Part shown: positions 34,784 to 44,048 of the stretch, in pieces
Position numbering within the stretch: position 1 is the first letter of the stretch
Layout of the letters: each line of letters opens with the position of its first letter
Origin: Affinundibacterium macrobrachii
Lineage (GTDB): Bacteria; Pseudomonadota; Gammaproteobacteria; Burkholderiales; Burkholderiaceae_D
Direction: 5' to 3'
NCBI RefSeq assembly: GCF_014652415.1
Contig: NZ_BMYT01000005.1
Location: 1-64,000 of the forward strand
DNA: 64,000 nt
Translations under genes and position numbers: made by a program
The notes under the pieces: model-generated
Databases searched by the model: none
What the model was told of the DNA's origin: nothing
The model's input: the letters and a program-made list of their open reading frames with translations, nothing else

Positions 34784-35392
34784 TTATTTTAATAAACCCG
34801 CTAACTCAACTGCGGACTTGATCTGCATTTTGTCAAAAATATGCGCGCGATGGACTTCGACAGTACGCATGCTAATACCAAGTTCGTCGGCAATATTCTT
34901 ATTCATTTTGCCTTGTAAGATCAATTCTAAAACTTCGTGTTCGCGTTGCGATAAGCTTTGCAAGCGCAGTTGAATTTGATGCGCTTCGCCCGCTTTCAGC
35001 GATTGCTGCAATGCCTGTTCTACTCTATCCATTAAGGCATTGTCATTAAATGGTTTTTCAAAAAAATCAAAGGCGCCGCGTTTGAGACTATCGACCGCCA
35101 TTGGTACATCACCATGACCAGTTAAAAAGATGACGGGTAATCGTTGAGTCAATTGACGCGCGCTGAGAATGTCGAATAAGGCAGTGCCGCTGAGTTCTGC
35201 CATCCGCACATCAAGCAATAGACAATCACCGTGTTTTGATGCGCTAAACCCTGCATCGGATAGCGCTGCCGCATCGATGGCAGCCAGAAATGCCTCGCCA
35301 TTGACATAGGTTTTTGCCTCGATCTGACGCGAACTAGCCAGCCATAACAAAGCATCGCGCACCACTTCTTCATCGTCAACAATATGTAACAT
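34784..35392 (-). CDS. FixJ/DctR-type response regulator
   Basis: A 202-residue regulator. The receiver has phospho-acceptor Asp61 (LLLDVRMAELSG) and the FLTGHGDVPMAVDSLKRGAFDFFEKPF stretch typical of the NtrC/FixJ class. A LuxR-type helix-turn-helix closes the protein (LSQREHEVLELILQGKMNKNIADELGIS, about residues 147-174). It is 8 nt downstream of a histidine-kinase gene on the same strand. The pair is divergent from the dctPQM transporter, so it probably controls C4-dicarboxylate or related uptake, like DctR of other Proteobacteria. Confidence 0.9.
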   Translation of the reverse strand: MLHIVDDEEVVRDALLWLASSRQIEAKTYVNGEAFLAAIDAAALSDAGFSASKHGDCLLLDVRMAELSGTALFDILSARQLTQRLPVIFLTGHGDVPMAVDSLKRGAFDFFEKPFNDNALMDRVEQALQQSLKAGEAHQIQLRLQSLSQREHEVLELILQGKMNKNIADELGISMRTVEVHRAHIFDKMQIKSAVELAGLLK

Positions 35393-35400
35393 GCTTAGCC

Positions 35401-37404
35401 TTACTTCTTATGCAGATCATTTTTCTGAGCATCGCAGGGGAGCGTAAATTCAAATACCGTACCGCCAGCGGGATTGGCGCGATACTTTAAGCTGCCACCA
35501 TGAAACTCTATCGCAGTTCTACAGATATTCAAACCCATGCCCATGCCAGTCGCTTTGGTCGAAAAGAATGGCGAGAATAATTGTTCGGCGACTTCTGGCG
35601 CAATGCCGTGTCCTTGATCGATGACTTGCACCAGCAGCGACCGACTGTGCGGTAGATGTGGGTCAGCAATCACGTGTGCATGTATTTGCATTTGCCTTTT
35701 TGCATAGGCGACATCGTGCATCGCTTCGATGGCATTTCGGGTCAGATTTAATATAACTTGCTCGATCAGAACTTGATCGCCAAAGACTTCTGGCAAATCA
35801 GGATCGATTTGATATTGCACGTGGATGTGCGCACTTTGCGATTGTAGTGCGATTAAAGGCATTACACTTTGTAGTAAGGTCTGGATATGAAACAAAGCAC
35901 GACTAGCTTCGCGTTTTTTGACGAATTGATGTACGCTGCGTATGACTTGCGCTGCACGTTGCGCTTGTTGTGTCGTTTTTTCTAGTGCATCACTTAAAGA
36001 TAGTGTGTTGACCTGATCGCTTTGTTTCAAAATATTTAGCGCACCGGTGGCATAGCTAGAAATCGCGGCGAGTGGTTGATTCAGCTCATGCGCCAGCATT
36101 GATGCCATTTCTCCCATCGTCGCTAAACGTGCGTTTTGATGTAATTTTTCTTCTTGTTGGCGACTTAGTTCTTGCGCGCGTTTGAGTTCGGATACATCCA
36201 AAATCGAACTCATCCAACCAGTTTGCTTGCCATTTTCATCCACCAACGGCGACTCATAAATTAGTACTGGAAATCGTTCGCCATTGGCACGTTGGTAGAT
36301 GGTTTCAAAACCTTCAGGTTGTACCGTGCCAGTCAATATTTGCGCGAAGCGATTTTCATATTCGGTAATTTCTTCCGGTGCCCAATAAGGCATAGGAGGC
36401 AGTTTTCCTATTAATTCCTCTGCGGGGAAGCCAAGCATTTTGCAGAAGGATGGATTGACATAAGTGAGTCGACCTTCCATATCACGTGCCCGCAATCCAG
36501 TAATCAAGGAGTTCTCCATTGCCGCCCGAAACATGGCTTCTTTGCGCAGTGCGCCTTCTGCCTGCAAGCGTCGATTGATATCTCGCCACAGCGCGATCAG
36601 GCTCCACACTAATCCTAGCGAGAGTAGTACTACTGAGACCACCAATAAGTTAGACAGTAATTTGGGTTCAGCCTTGGTGCTATTGGTATGTAGATTTAAA
36701 CTTAATTGTGGAAAATCAAGTGCTCGATTGTGGGTGTAGACATTTTTTCCCGCACCAGCAGCAGCGCGTTTTGCTAGTATTTTTTCGTCTTGATCCAACA
36801 GTGAAATTTCGTTTTCTTGTGCAAACCACCATGGTACGGTTTCATCCAATAAGGTTTGCAAGCGATAACTAACCGTCACGCTGGCGAGATAAGTGACATC
36901 ACTGAATAATGGAAAGCGGCAGTACAGGTTAGCGACTTGTTGTTGGCTTTTAACGCACGAGGCTTTGCGTAATTTCTGAGTGAAATTGGCGTTTGACTGG
37001 AGAGCTTCGATCAAGGAGTTAGGTGGAGATTTTGTTCCCGACTCAATATTGCTAGCAACTAGCTTGTCACGTGCATCCCACAACGCGAGTTCGCCAATTT
37101 CATGATTATTCGTTGCGTATAAATTTAGGCGTGCTTTGAGTACTTCGACGCTGACTTTGCCGCTAGCGAAATCTTCCGCGATATTCGACAAACTTTCTTG
37201 ATGCCGATTGAGTTGAAATTGCAATGCTTGTTCTACCCACAGCGTATCAGCGATGAGTTGCTCTTGGCGCTCATTGGTTTCCATCCTTTGTGCTTGCCAA
37301 GGTAACCAGATCAAAACCGCAACAAACAATAAAACCAGCACGATAGGTAACATCCACGGTAGCGTGGTTGGGAATCGTTGGCTGGATAAGGTCTTGATTT
37401 TCAT
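35401..37404 (-). CDS. DctS-like membrane sensor histidine kinase
   Basis: A 667-residue kinase. TM1 (about residues 15-33) and TM2 (about 250-270) bracket a periplasmic sensor that contains two cysteines (KASCVKS and NLYCRF). A PAS domain (about 290-410) precedes the HisKA motif MLAHELNQPLAAISSYATG and a HATPase domain with NLTRNAIEAM, DQGHGIAPE and MGMGLNICR. This matches DctS/FixL-type kinases. It is the upstream partner of the FixJ-type regulator and is read away from dctP, with a shared 144-bp control region. Confidence 0.9.
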   Translation of the reverse strand: MKIKTLSSQRFPTTLPWMLPIVLVLLFVAVLIWLPWQAQRMETNERQEQLIADTLWVEQALQFQLNRHQESLSNIAEDFASGKVSVEVLKARLNLYATNNHEIGELALWDARDKLVASNIESGTKSPPNSLIEALQSNANFTQKLRKASCVKSQQQVANLYCRFPLFSDVTYLASVTVSYRLQTLLDETVPWWFAQENEISLLDQDEKILAKRAAAGAGKNVYTHNRALDFPQLSLNLHTNSTKAEPKLLSNLLVVSVVLLSLGLVWSLIALWRDINRRLQAEGALRKEAMFRAAMENSLITGLRARDMEGRLTYVNPSFCKMLGFPAEELIGKLPPMPYWAPEEITEYENRFAQILTGTVQPEGFETIYQRANGERFPVLIYESPLVDENGKQTGWMSSILDVSELKRAQELSRQQEEKLHQNARLATMGEMASMLAHELNQPLAAISSYATGALNILKQSDQVNTLSLSDALEKTTQQAQRAAQVIRSVHQFVKKREASRALFHIQTLLQSVMPLIALQSQSAHIHVQYQIDPDLPEVFGDQVLIEQVILNLTRNAIEAMHDVAYAKRQMQIHAHVIADPHLPHSRSLLVQVIDQGHGIAPEVAEQLFSPFFSTKATGMGMGLNICRTAIEFHGGSLKYRANPAGGTVFEFTLPCDAQKNDLHKK

Positions 37405-37472
37405 ATTAAAAGTGTAGCTGAACTACTGTTGAATGCCCACTTTGACAGGCTTTTGTCACCATCTGGCGACAT

Positions 37473-37516
37473 TGTGGTTAACCACAGTTGTAAATTGGCG
37501 TCCGAACGGCTAATAA
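37473..37516 (+). promoter_or_regulatory. dctP promoter with adjacent perfect palindrome
   Basis: TTGTAA (37488-37493), 17-bp spacer, TAATAA (37511-37516) make a near-consensus sigma-70 promoter 33 bp before dctP. A 14-bp perfect palindrome TGTGGTTAACCACA (37473-37486) lies directly upstream of the -35 element, centred near -43. That is an activator position, plausibly for the neighbouring DctR-like regulator. Confidence 0.6.
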
Positions 37517-37548
37517 TGATTGCACAATAATTTAATTAGGAGACTTTA

Positions 37549-38604
37549 ATGAAACATACAGATATGCGCATGTCTAAAAGGCAGAGCTTGCGTCAACTGC
37601 TCACAGCGATCGGCACCAGTTCCTTAATGGTAGCTAGCTTTAGTCTAAGTGGGTCGGTATTTGCACAAAATCCGATCGTGATTAAATTTAGCCATGTGGT
37701 GGCGAACGATACGCCAAAAGGTAAGGCTGCGGAACGATTTAAGGAATTGGCCGAGAAGGCAACCAAGGGCAGGGTTAAGGTTGAACTGTATCCAAATAGC
37801 ACGCTGTATAAAGATAAAGAAGAACTAGAGGCATTGCAGCTCGGTGCAGTGCAAATGTTGGCACCATCTTTGGCAAAATTTGGTCCACTGGGTGTCAAGG
37901 AATTTGAAGTATTTGATTTGCCTTACATCTTTCAAAACCGAGATGTTTTGCATCGTGTTACTGAAGGTGCCGTCGGTGCCAGTTTATTAGCTAAGTTAGA
38001 ACCAAAAGGGATTACCGGTTTAGGTTTTTGGGATAACGGCTTCAAGGTCATGTCCTCGAATGTGCCGATGCGTGTACCTAGTGATTTGAGAGGCAAAAAA
38101 CTACGTATCCAGTCCTCTAAAGTACTCGATGCACAAATGCGTGCGCTTGGTGCAAATCCGCAAGTGATGGCGTTCTCTGAAGTCTATCAGGCTCTACAGA
38201 CAGGCGTGGTCGATGGCACAGAAAATCCACCATCGAATTTATACACTCAAAAAATGCATGAAGTGCAGAAGCATGTGACGATGACCAATCATGGCTACCT
38301 AGGTTATGCGGTGATTGTGAATAAAAAATTCTGGGATGGCTTGCCAGCAGATATCCGCTCAGAACTTAATAAGGCAATGAAATCGGCAACCCAGTATGCG
38401 AATGCGATCGCGCAAATTGAGAACGATAACGCGCTCGAAGCAGTTAAGAAATCTGGCAAAACCAGCGTCTATGTACCGACCGAAAAAGAGCGCGCAGAAT
38501 GGGTGAAAGCCTTGATGCCAGTGCAGCGTTCGATGGAGAGTCGAATCGGCAAGGAGCTAATTCAAAGCGTGCATAAAGAAGCACAAGCTTTAGGCTTGAA
38601 GTAA
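37549..38604 (+). CDS. dctP: TRAP transporter substrate-binding protein DctP
   Basis: A 351-residue periplasmic binding protein of a tripartite ATP-independent transporter. The signal peptide (about residues 1-38, ending in SVFAQ) is followed by IVIKFSHVVANDTPKGKAAERFKELAE. The conserved arginine-bearing region LRIQSSKVLDAQMRALGANPQVMAFSEVYQALQTGVVDGTENP contacts carboxylates in known DctP. The substrate is probably a C4-dicarboxylate. A stem-loop follows the stop, which may raise dctP mRNA over dctQM. Confidence 0.95.
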   Translation: MKHTDMRMSKRQSLRQLLTAIGTSSLMVASFSLSGSVFAQNPIVIKFSHVVANDTPKGKAAERFKELAEKATKGRVKVELYPNSTLYKDKEELEALQLGAVQMLAPSLAKFGPLGVKEFEVFDLPYIFQNRDVLHRVTEGAVGASLLAKLEPKGITGLGFWDNGFKVMSSNVPMRVPSDLRGKKLRIQSSKVLDAQMRALGANPQVMAFSEVYQALQTGVVDGTENPPSNLYTQKMHEVQKHVTMTNHGYLGYAVIVNKKFWDGLPADIRSELNKAMKSATQYANAIAQIENDNALEAVKKSGKTSVYVPTEKERAEWVKALMPVQRSMESRIGKELIQSVHKEAQALGLK

Positions 38605-38615
38605 TCCTTCCTTTC

Positions 38616-38663
38616 GTCAATCCAGCAGAGAATTGTTGAAGTTCTTTAGTACGCTGGATTGAC
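38616..38663 (+). other. Intercistronic stem-loop between dctP and dctQ
   Basis: A perfect 11-bp inverted repeat, GTCAATCCAGC (38616-38626) and GCTGGATTGAC (38653-38663), with a 26-nt loop and no U-tract. Such hairpins often protect the upstream message, which fits the need for more binding protein than membrane subunits. Confidence 0.55.
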
Positions 38664-38697
38664 TCCTCACACTTATTTTTTCTTACCGGGAGCTGGC

Positions 38698-39249
38698 ATG
38701 AAATTGCTTGATCACTTGGAAGAGTATTTGATCGCCTTGCTGATGGCAACCGCGACCCTGATTACCTTCGTCGCGGTACTACATCGTTATATGTCGGGTT
38801 TCGATATTCCTGTAGTGCAGGATTATCTGATTAGTTTGAATACCAGTTGGGCACAAGAATTGACGATCTACTTATTTGTGTGGATGGCCAAATTTGGCGC
38901 CGCATATGGTGTTCGTTCTGGGATTCATGTCGGCGTTGATGTTTTGGTCAATCGTATGAATGAAAAGAACCGCAAGGTGTTTACCTTGATTAGCCTCGGT
39001 TCTGGCGCATTGTTTACATCGATTATCGGTAGTTTAGGTGCGTATTTCGTTTATGGTATCGCGCAAACCGATCAAACTTCACCCGATATGGAAATCCCGA
39101 TGTGGTGGGTCTATATGGCAATTCCACTTGGGTCGTTTTTAATGTCCTTCCGTTTTCTTCAAGTGGCTTGGCATTTCATTCAACGTGGCGAATTGCCCAA
39201 GCATGATCATGCCCATGTCGAAGGCTTGGATAAAGAGGTGCAAGCATGA
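38698..39249 (+). CDS. dctQ: TRAP transporter small permease DctQ
   Basis: A 183-residue membrane subunit with four predicted spans. It starts MKLLDHLEEYLIALLM, then WAQELTIYLFVWMAKFGAAYGVRSGIHVGVD in the middle, both typical of DctQ. The ATG at 38698 follows GGGAGC. The dctM ATG overlaps its stop by four bases, so synthesis of the two membrane subunits is coupled. Confidence 0.94.
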   Translation: MKLLDHLEEYLIALLMATATLITFVAVLHRYMSGFDIPVVQDYLISLNTSWAQELTIYLFVWMAKFGAAYGVRSGIHVGVDVLVNRMNEKNRKVFTLISLGSGALFTSIIGSLGAYFVYGIAQTDQTSPDMEIPMWWVYMAIPLGSFLMSFRFLQVAWHFIQRGELPKHDHAHVEGLDKEVQA

Positions 39250-40526
39250 ACGCGCTGATTATTTTTAGCTTGTTGCTGTTATTGATGCTTACTGGCATGC
39301 CGATTTCGATCGCGCTTGGTTTAACAGTATTGACCTTTTTGTTTACGATGACTTCAGTGCCAATAGAATCGGTTGCTTTAAAACTTTTCACGGGAATAGA
39401 AAAGTTTGAAATCATGGCGATTCCGTTTTTTATCTTGGCGGGTAATTTTCTTACTCATGGTGGAGTCGCTAGGCGCATGATTAACTTTGCGACTTCGATG
39501 GTGGGACATTGGCATGGCGGTTTGGCATTAGCCGGTGTTATCGCTTGTGCCTTATTCGCTGCGGTGTCCGGTTCGTCTCCAGCAACGGTGGTTGCGATTG
39601 GCTCGATTATTATGCCGGCGATGGTCAAACAAGGTTATCCAAAAGGATTTGGCGCGGGTGTGATTACGACTTCCGGTGCTTTGGGGATATTAATTCCACC
39701 ATCGATTGTGATGGTGATGTATTCAGTATCGACGAATACTTCGGTAGGCCAATTGTTTATGGCAGGAGTGATACCAGGTTTAATGTTGGCTTTTTTTCTT
39801 GGCTTAACGACTTGGTACTTAGCGCGTAAGCATAATTATCCTCGTATGATCAAGGCGACTTGGGGTGAGCGATTTGTCGCTTTTCGCAAAAGTGCTTGGG
39901 GACTATTGCTAATTGTGATCGTCATGGGGGGAATTTATTCTGGCATGTTCACGCCGACAGAAGCGGCTGCCGTATCTGCGGTCTATGCGTTTATTGTTGC
40001 CGTGTTTGTGTACAAAGATATGAGCATCAAACAAGTCCCCAAAGTCTTGATTGATTCTGCCGCAATGTCAGCGATGCTACTGTATATCATCACCAATGCG
40101 GTTTTGTTTTCCTTCCTAATGACTAGTGAAAATATCCCACAATCGATGGCCGCATGGATATTGGATAGTGGCTTTGGCATGCTGAGTTTTTTGTTGGTGG
40201 TGAATATTTTGTTGCTATTGGCTGGCAATGTGATGGAACCATCTTCGATCGTTTTGATCATGGCACCCATCTTATTTCCGGTGGCGATGAAGTTAGGCAT
40301 TGATCCTGTGCATTTCGGCATCATCATGGTCGTCAATATGGAGGTCGGTATGTGTCATCCTCCAGTCGGATTAAATTTGTATGTAGCTACCGGCATTGCG
40401 AAAATGGGCATTACTGAATTGACAGTCGCCGTACTGCCTTGGTTGATGACAATGATTGCGTTTCTGATGTTGATTACTTATGTGCCGATTATTTCAACTT
40501 GGCTCCCACGTTTGATTTATGGTTGA
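39246..40526 (+). CDS. dctM: TRAP transporter large permease DctM
   Basis: A 426-residue, twelve-span transport subunit that uses the sodium or proton gradient. GMPISIALGLTVL, FFILAGNFLTHGGVARRMINFA and GALGILIPPSIVMVMYSV are family segments. MEVGMCHPPVGLNLYV near residue 365 is also conserved in DctM. It overlaps dctQ by four bases and is followed by a strong terminator, closing dctPQM. Confidence 0.96.
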   Translation: MNALIIFSLLLLLMLTGMPISIALGLTVLTFLFTMTSVPIESVALKLFTGIEKFEIMAIPFFILAGNFLTHGGVARRMINFATSMVGHWHGGLALAGVIACALFAAVSGSSPATVVAIGSIIMPAMVKQGYPKGFGAGVITTSGALGILIPPSIVMVMYSVSTNTSVGQLFMAGVIPGLMLAFFLGLTTWYLARKHNYPRMIKATWGERFVAFRKSAWGLLLIVIVMGGIYSGMFTPTEAAAVSAVYAFIVAVFVYKDMSIKQVPKVLIDSAAMSAMLLYIITNAVLFSFLMTSENIPQSMAAWILDSGFGMLSFLLVVNILLLLAGNVMEPSSIVLIMAPILFPVAMKLGIDPVHFGIIMVVNMEVGMCHPPVGLNLYVATGIAKMGITELTVAVLPWLMTMIAFLMLITYVPIISTWLPRLIYG

Positions 40527-40621
40527 ACGATTTGCTGAAAGTTTGAAACTTCGTCTGAAACTGAATTCGCGTCCGCGGTACAAAGATAGCAAGCTAGGTT
40601 TTCAGGTTTTTGTATAGAATA

Positions 40622-40657
40622 AAAAACGCTTCGAATAAAAATCGAGGCGTTTTTTTA
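40622..40657 (+). terminator. Terminator of dctPQM
   Basis: ACGCTTCGA/TCGAGGCGT stem (one G-U pair, 40626-40634 and 40642-40650) with a 7-nt A+T loop and a T-run to 40657. Confidence 0.85.
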
Positions 40658-40943
40658 TGTTAGAAATTTTTTTGTGACGGTCGATTTAGTACATCTGCGT
40701 GGCAATTCTTGTACGCTTAAATTTTGAATTTACGATGCTGGCGAAGCTTATCTATATGTTTAAAAATTTCTCCACGGAATTGCTAATATTTCCCTATGGT
40801 AAATTAAATAAATCATTTTTGATTTAGCACATTTTTTTTGTAATTTGCGATCTTTCTCTGCTGCAGAAGCACAAATGCAACAAAGCTTTTTTTTAATCAA
40901 AAGCCTTGCCTAATTTTTTGATTAGCCATGCTATATTTCGCAC

Positions 40944-41192
40944 ACCTTAATAATTCGCTGGATCAAATGATCGCGAGTTCCTTTAAGGCAGCAGAAAATA
41001 AGGCAGGAGAAATAACAAAGCTATATTCGCTCCTGATACAGGTTATGGAAGTGCAATAATAGTGCCCAATAGGGCGCAGTCAAAAGGGGGGGAGATTCGC
41101 GTTTCAAGATAAGCTGAGTCCTTGTTCGAAGAGACTAAACAGCACAAACGTGAAAAATTTTAGAAGGCGCATCCAGTGGATGCGCCTTTTTT
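40944..41192 (+). ncRNA. Candidate structured non-coding RNA (about 250 nt)
   Basis: The 700-base gap between dctM and ogt has no open frame of note but ends in a very strong terminator. TATATT (40932-40937) could be its -10, though the -35 is weak. Long-range pairing is possible. CGCGA (40972-40976) pairs with TCGCG (41097-41101), extended by G-U and A-U pairs. GCTG near 40957 pairs with CAGC near 41141, and CCTT near 40946 with AAGG near 41165. This rod-like plan recalls 6S RNA, but the length and sequence do not let me name it. The 5' end is approximate. Confidence 0.45.
41164..41192 (+). terminator. Terminator of the candidate non-coding RNA
   Basis: A 12-bp perfect stem with AAGGCGCATCCA on the 5' side (41164-41175), its complement at 41177-41188, and TTTTTT after it. 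No coding gene lies between the dctM terminator and this one, so a separate transcript must end here. Confidence 0.85.
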
Positions 41193-41242
41193 CTTGCGCG
41201 TTTCTGTAGGACAATCACGTTATTCTTATGAATGGAAATGTG

Positions 41243-41788
41243 ATGGCAACTCCCGAATCAATCATTGAAGCGGCTATTTTCTCGGCAATTGTTCCTGCAC
41301 CGTTTGGTTACATCGGTGTGCGCACTGAAAACGCAGAACTAAGTGAGCTAGTCTATTTACCGCAGCGCTTCCAAGAGAAAGCGCCGAGCGACGCTATCGC
41401 GCAAAGCGCTGCTGAACAAATTACACGCTATTTCGCCGATCCTGATTTCCAATTTGATTTGCCATTAAAGTCTGTAGGAACAGCGTTTCAGCACAGAGTA
41501 TGGCAGGCTATTTCTAGTGTTCCGCGTGGCCAAGTGCGCACCTATGGTCAAATTGCACATCTGATCGGATCGGCACCGCGCGCAGTAGGACAGGCTTGTG
41601 GTGCGAATTGGTTTCCATTGATCATTCCTTGTCATCGCGTGACGGCATCCGGTGGACTCGGAGGCTTCGCACATCATGATGATGCGACGGGATTTCATTT
41701 AGGCGTTAAACGTTATTTACTACGCTTAGAAGGTGTGCCAGAGTATAGTCAGCCTGAATCAACGCAACATCAGGAGTCGATGTGGTAA
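41243..41788 (+). CDS. ogt: Methylated-DNA--protein-cysteine methyltransferase
   Basis: A 181-residue suicide protein that removes O6-alkyl groups from guanine. The acceptor Cys130 is in PLIIPCHRVTASGGLGGF. The helix-turn-helix region (RGQVRTYGQIAHLIGSAPRAVGQA, about residues 95-118) with the arginine finger is intact. The length fits Ogt, without an Ada domain. ATG at 41243 follows GGAAA; an in-frame ATG at 41228 lacks one. The xerD GTG start overlaps its last codons. Confidence 0.92.
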   Translation: MATPESIIEAAIFSAIVPAPFGYIGVRTENAELSELVYLPQRFQEKAPSDAIAQSAAEQITRYFADPDFQFDLPLKSVGTAFQHRVWQAISSVPRGQVRTYGQIAHLIGSAPRAVGQACGANWFPLIIPCHRVTASGGLGGFAHHDDATGFHLGVKRYLLRLEGVPEYSQPESTQHQESMW

Positions 41789-42714
41789 AACCTGCTGAAA
41801 AGCCCGTATCGGTAGAGTTGCCAGCTCTAGTGCAAGCGCAAATTGATCAGTTTTGCGATAGCTTATGGTTGGAAGATGGTTTGGCAAAAAACTCTTTGGA
41901 TGCCTATCGTCGTGATTTGCGTTTGTTTGCCGAATGGTTACATCAAACCCATCAAAAGCATTTATTACAAGTAAGCGAAGTCGATATTTTTTCCTATGTC
42001 GCTGCCAAGCACCAGAGTTCTAAAGCGACTTCGGTGAATCGCCGTATGTCGGTGTTAAAGCGTTACTACCAGCAAGCATTTCGCCAACATCAAATTGCGG
42101 TCAACCCTTGCACCAAACTTAAATCAGCAAAACAGCCAGATCGTTTGCCTAAGACCTTAAGTGAAGCGCAAGTTGAATCGCTATTACAAGCGCCAGATGA
42201 CCAGACCCCGCTGGGATTGCGCGATCGCACCATGCTTGAACTGCTCTATGCCTGTGGTCTGCGGGTGACAGAATTGGTGTCGTTGAAGGCGTTCGAAGTC
42301 AGTTTAAATGATGGGGTTTTGCGTGTGACGGGGAAAGGTAGTAAAACGCGTTTGGTGCCTTTTGGTGAAGTAGCGCGGATGTGGTTGCAACGTTATTTGA
42401 GTGAAGGTAGGCCAGCAATCTTAAACGGACAGATTGATGACGCGTTATTTGTTACTGCTCGCGGTGGTGCAATGACACGTCAAATGTTTTGGGTGGTGAT
42501 AAAAAAATGCGCTGCGCTAGCCGGAATTACCGCGCCTCTGTCGCCTCACACATTGCGTCATGCGTTTGCGACACATTTACTGAATCATGGTGCTGACTTA
42601 CGTGTGGTGCAATTATTACTGGGGCATGCTGATATCTCCACAACGCAGATTTACACGCATGTCGCACGTGAACGTTTAAAACAGCTGCATGCGCAGCACC
42701 ACCCGCGCGGTTAA
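41782..42714 (+). CDS. xerD: Tyrosine recombinase XerD
   Basis: A 310-residue recombinase that resolves chromosome dimers at dif with XerC. An N-terminal SAM-like core-binding domain (about residues 15-105) precedes the catalytic domain. The catalytic residues appear in order: Arg in CGLRVTELVSLK, Lys in GKGSKTRLVPFG, HTLRHAFATH, GHADISTTQIYTHV (His and Tyr nucleophile). The GTG start is preceded by AGGAG and overlaps ogt by 7 bases. The sequence fits XerD better than XerC, and no phage context is present. Confidence 0.93.
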   Translation: MVKPAEKPVSVELPALVQAQIDQFCDSLWLEDGLAKNSLDAYRRDLRLFAEWLHQTHQKHLLQVSEVDIFSYVAAKHQSSKATSVNRRMSVLKRYYQQAFRQHQIAVNPCTKLKSAKQPDRLPKTLSEAQVESLLQAPDDQTPLGLRDRTMLELLYACGLRVTELVSLKAFEVSLNDGVLRVTGKGSKTRLVPFGEVARMWLQRYLSEGRPAILNGQIDDALFVTARGGAMTRQMFWVVIKKCAALAGITAPLSPHTLRHAFATHLLNHGADLRVVQLLLGHADISTTQIYTHVARERLKQLHAQHHPRG

Positions 42715-42749
42715 AATAATGCAATTTTGTAGAGCTTGAGAGAATTATC

Positions 42750-43235
42750 TTGGCAAAAAAAGAACACGTATCAGAAACACCCGCAACCCAATTATTGCGA
42801 AAGCATGGCGCGGTTTTTACAGAACATCCTTATGCGTATGAAGATCATGGCGGCACTGCTGTTTCTTCACGCGAGCTAGGGGTTGAAGAGCATGTTGTGG
42901 TAAAAACTTTGGTGATGCAAGATGAACAGGCTAAACCCCTGATCGTTTTAATGCATGGCGATAAAACCGTTTCCACCAAAAATTTGGCGCGTCAGATTGC
43001 TTGTAAGTCAGTAGAACCATGCAAACCAGAAGTGGCTCAGCGCCATTCAGGTTACATGATTGGCGGCACCTCTCCTTTCGGTACCAAAAAGGCGATGCCT
43101 GTTTATGTCGAGGCATCGATCTTGGCGCTAGAAAAAATCTACTTGAATGGTGGGCGTCGAGGATATTTGATTGGCATCACGCCACAATTATTGGTCGACT
43201 TATTATCTGCCAAGCCAGTCAACTGCGCTTTATAG
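42750..43235 (+). CDS. ybaK: Cys-tRNA(Pro)/Cys-tRNA(Cys) deacylase YbaK
   Basis: A 161-residue trans-editing enzyme of the YbaK/ProX family that hydrolyses mis-acylated Cys-tRNA(Pro). The conserved lysine is in VVKTLVMQDEQ (about residue 51). GYMIGGTSPFGTKKAMPVYVE is the family hallmark. Translation seems to start at TTG (42750); no ATG fits and the next residues match the family. GAGAG lies 8-10 nt before. It follows xerD by 35 nt. Confidence 0.9.
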   Translation: MAKKEHVSETPATQLLRKHGAVFTEHPYAYEDHGGTAVSSRELGVEEHVVVKTLVMQDEQAKPLIVLMHGDKTVSTKNLARQIACKSVEPCKPEVAQRHSGYMIGGTSPFGTKKAMPVYVEASILALEKIYLNGGRRGYLIGITPQLLVDLLSAKPVNCAL

Positions 43236-43375
43236 CGTTGTTGCGCTTTGTTAAACACTAGAGTTTCATACCTCGATGTGTAAGAATGTCGCGCTAGTTC
43301 GGATATTCGCTTTTGCCTTGATCCGGACGAAAAAAACAGTCAAATGAAATTTAAAATAATAGGATGGAGAAGTAG

Positions 43376-43981
43376 ATGAACGCAGCGATTGCCATAGCGG
43401 TGGCATATTTAATCGGATCGATTTCCTTTGCGGTGGTAGTCAGTCGTTTGTTTGGATTGTCCGATCCGCGCACTTATGGCTCTAAAAATCCAGGTGCTAC
43501 CAATGTTTTGCGTTCTGGGAATAAAGCCGCTGCGGCATTGACGCTAGTTGGTGACGGTTTTAAAGGTTGGCTCGCGGTTTGGTTAGCGATGGTTTATCAA
43601 GATCAATTCAACTTGTCGGATACCACGGTTGCGCTAGTAGGATTAGCGGTCTTCGTTGGTCATTTATGGCCTGTCTTCTTTAAATTTGTTGGCGGTAAGG
43701 GCGTTGCGACTGCTTTGGGGGTTTTGTTAGCGATTAATGTTTGGTTAGGATTAGCCACTTTTGCGACATGGCTAATCGTTGCCTATGCATTTCGCTATTC
43801 ATCGTTAGCGGCACTCATCGCGTCTTTGTTCGCTCCGTTCTATTACGGCCTGCTATTTGGTGCAAACTTCACTTTGCTAGCCGTCGCAGTGATGAGCGCC
43901 TTACTGATTTATCGTCATGCACAAAACATTGCGAATTTGATGAGCGGTAAAGAGAGCCGTATTGGTAGTAAGAAAAAATAA
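43376..43981 (+). CDS. plsY: Glycerol-3-phosphate acyltransferase PlsY
   Basis: A 201-residue inner-membrane enzyme that transfers acyl from acyl-phosphate to glycerol-3-phosphate, the first step of phospholipid synthesis. About five spans are predicted. The motifs [26 protein letters not shown] and [21 protein letters not shown] are all present. It is convergent with tsaD, with a shared terminator between them. Confidence 0.95.
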   Translation: MNAAIAIAVAYLIGSISFAVVVSRLFGLSDPRTYGSKNPGATNVLRSGNKAAAALTLVGDGFKGWLAVWLAMVYQDQFNLSDTTVALVGLAVFVGHLWPVFFKFVGGKGVATALGVLLAINVWLGLATFATWLIVAYAFRYSSLAALIASLFAPFYYGLLFGANFTLLAVAVMSALLIYRHAQNIANLMSGKESRIGSKKK

Positions 43982-44048
43982 GATCTTTGACTTTACCGAA
44001 CTAGAAGCGTTCCTGATCGCAGGATCTGTAGTTCACAGTGAATAGAAT

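Noticed and set aside
40944..41192. tmRNA, RNase P RNA or SRP RNA in the dctM-ogt gap
   Set aside because: None of their conserved cores (tRNA-like ends, P4 sequence, SRP loop) is visible; only a generic structured-RNA call is kept.
41782..42714. XerD as the integrase for the 48 kb cassette
   Set aside because: XerD/XerC are housekeeping recombinases, and the integron-specific insertion of IntI between the catalytic motifs is absent.
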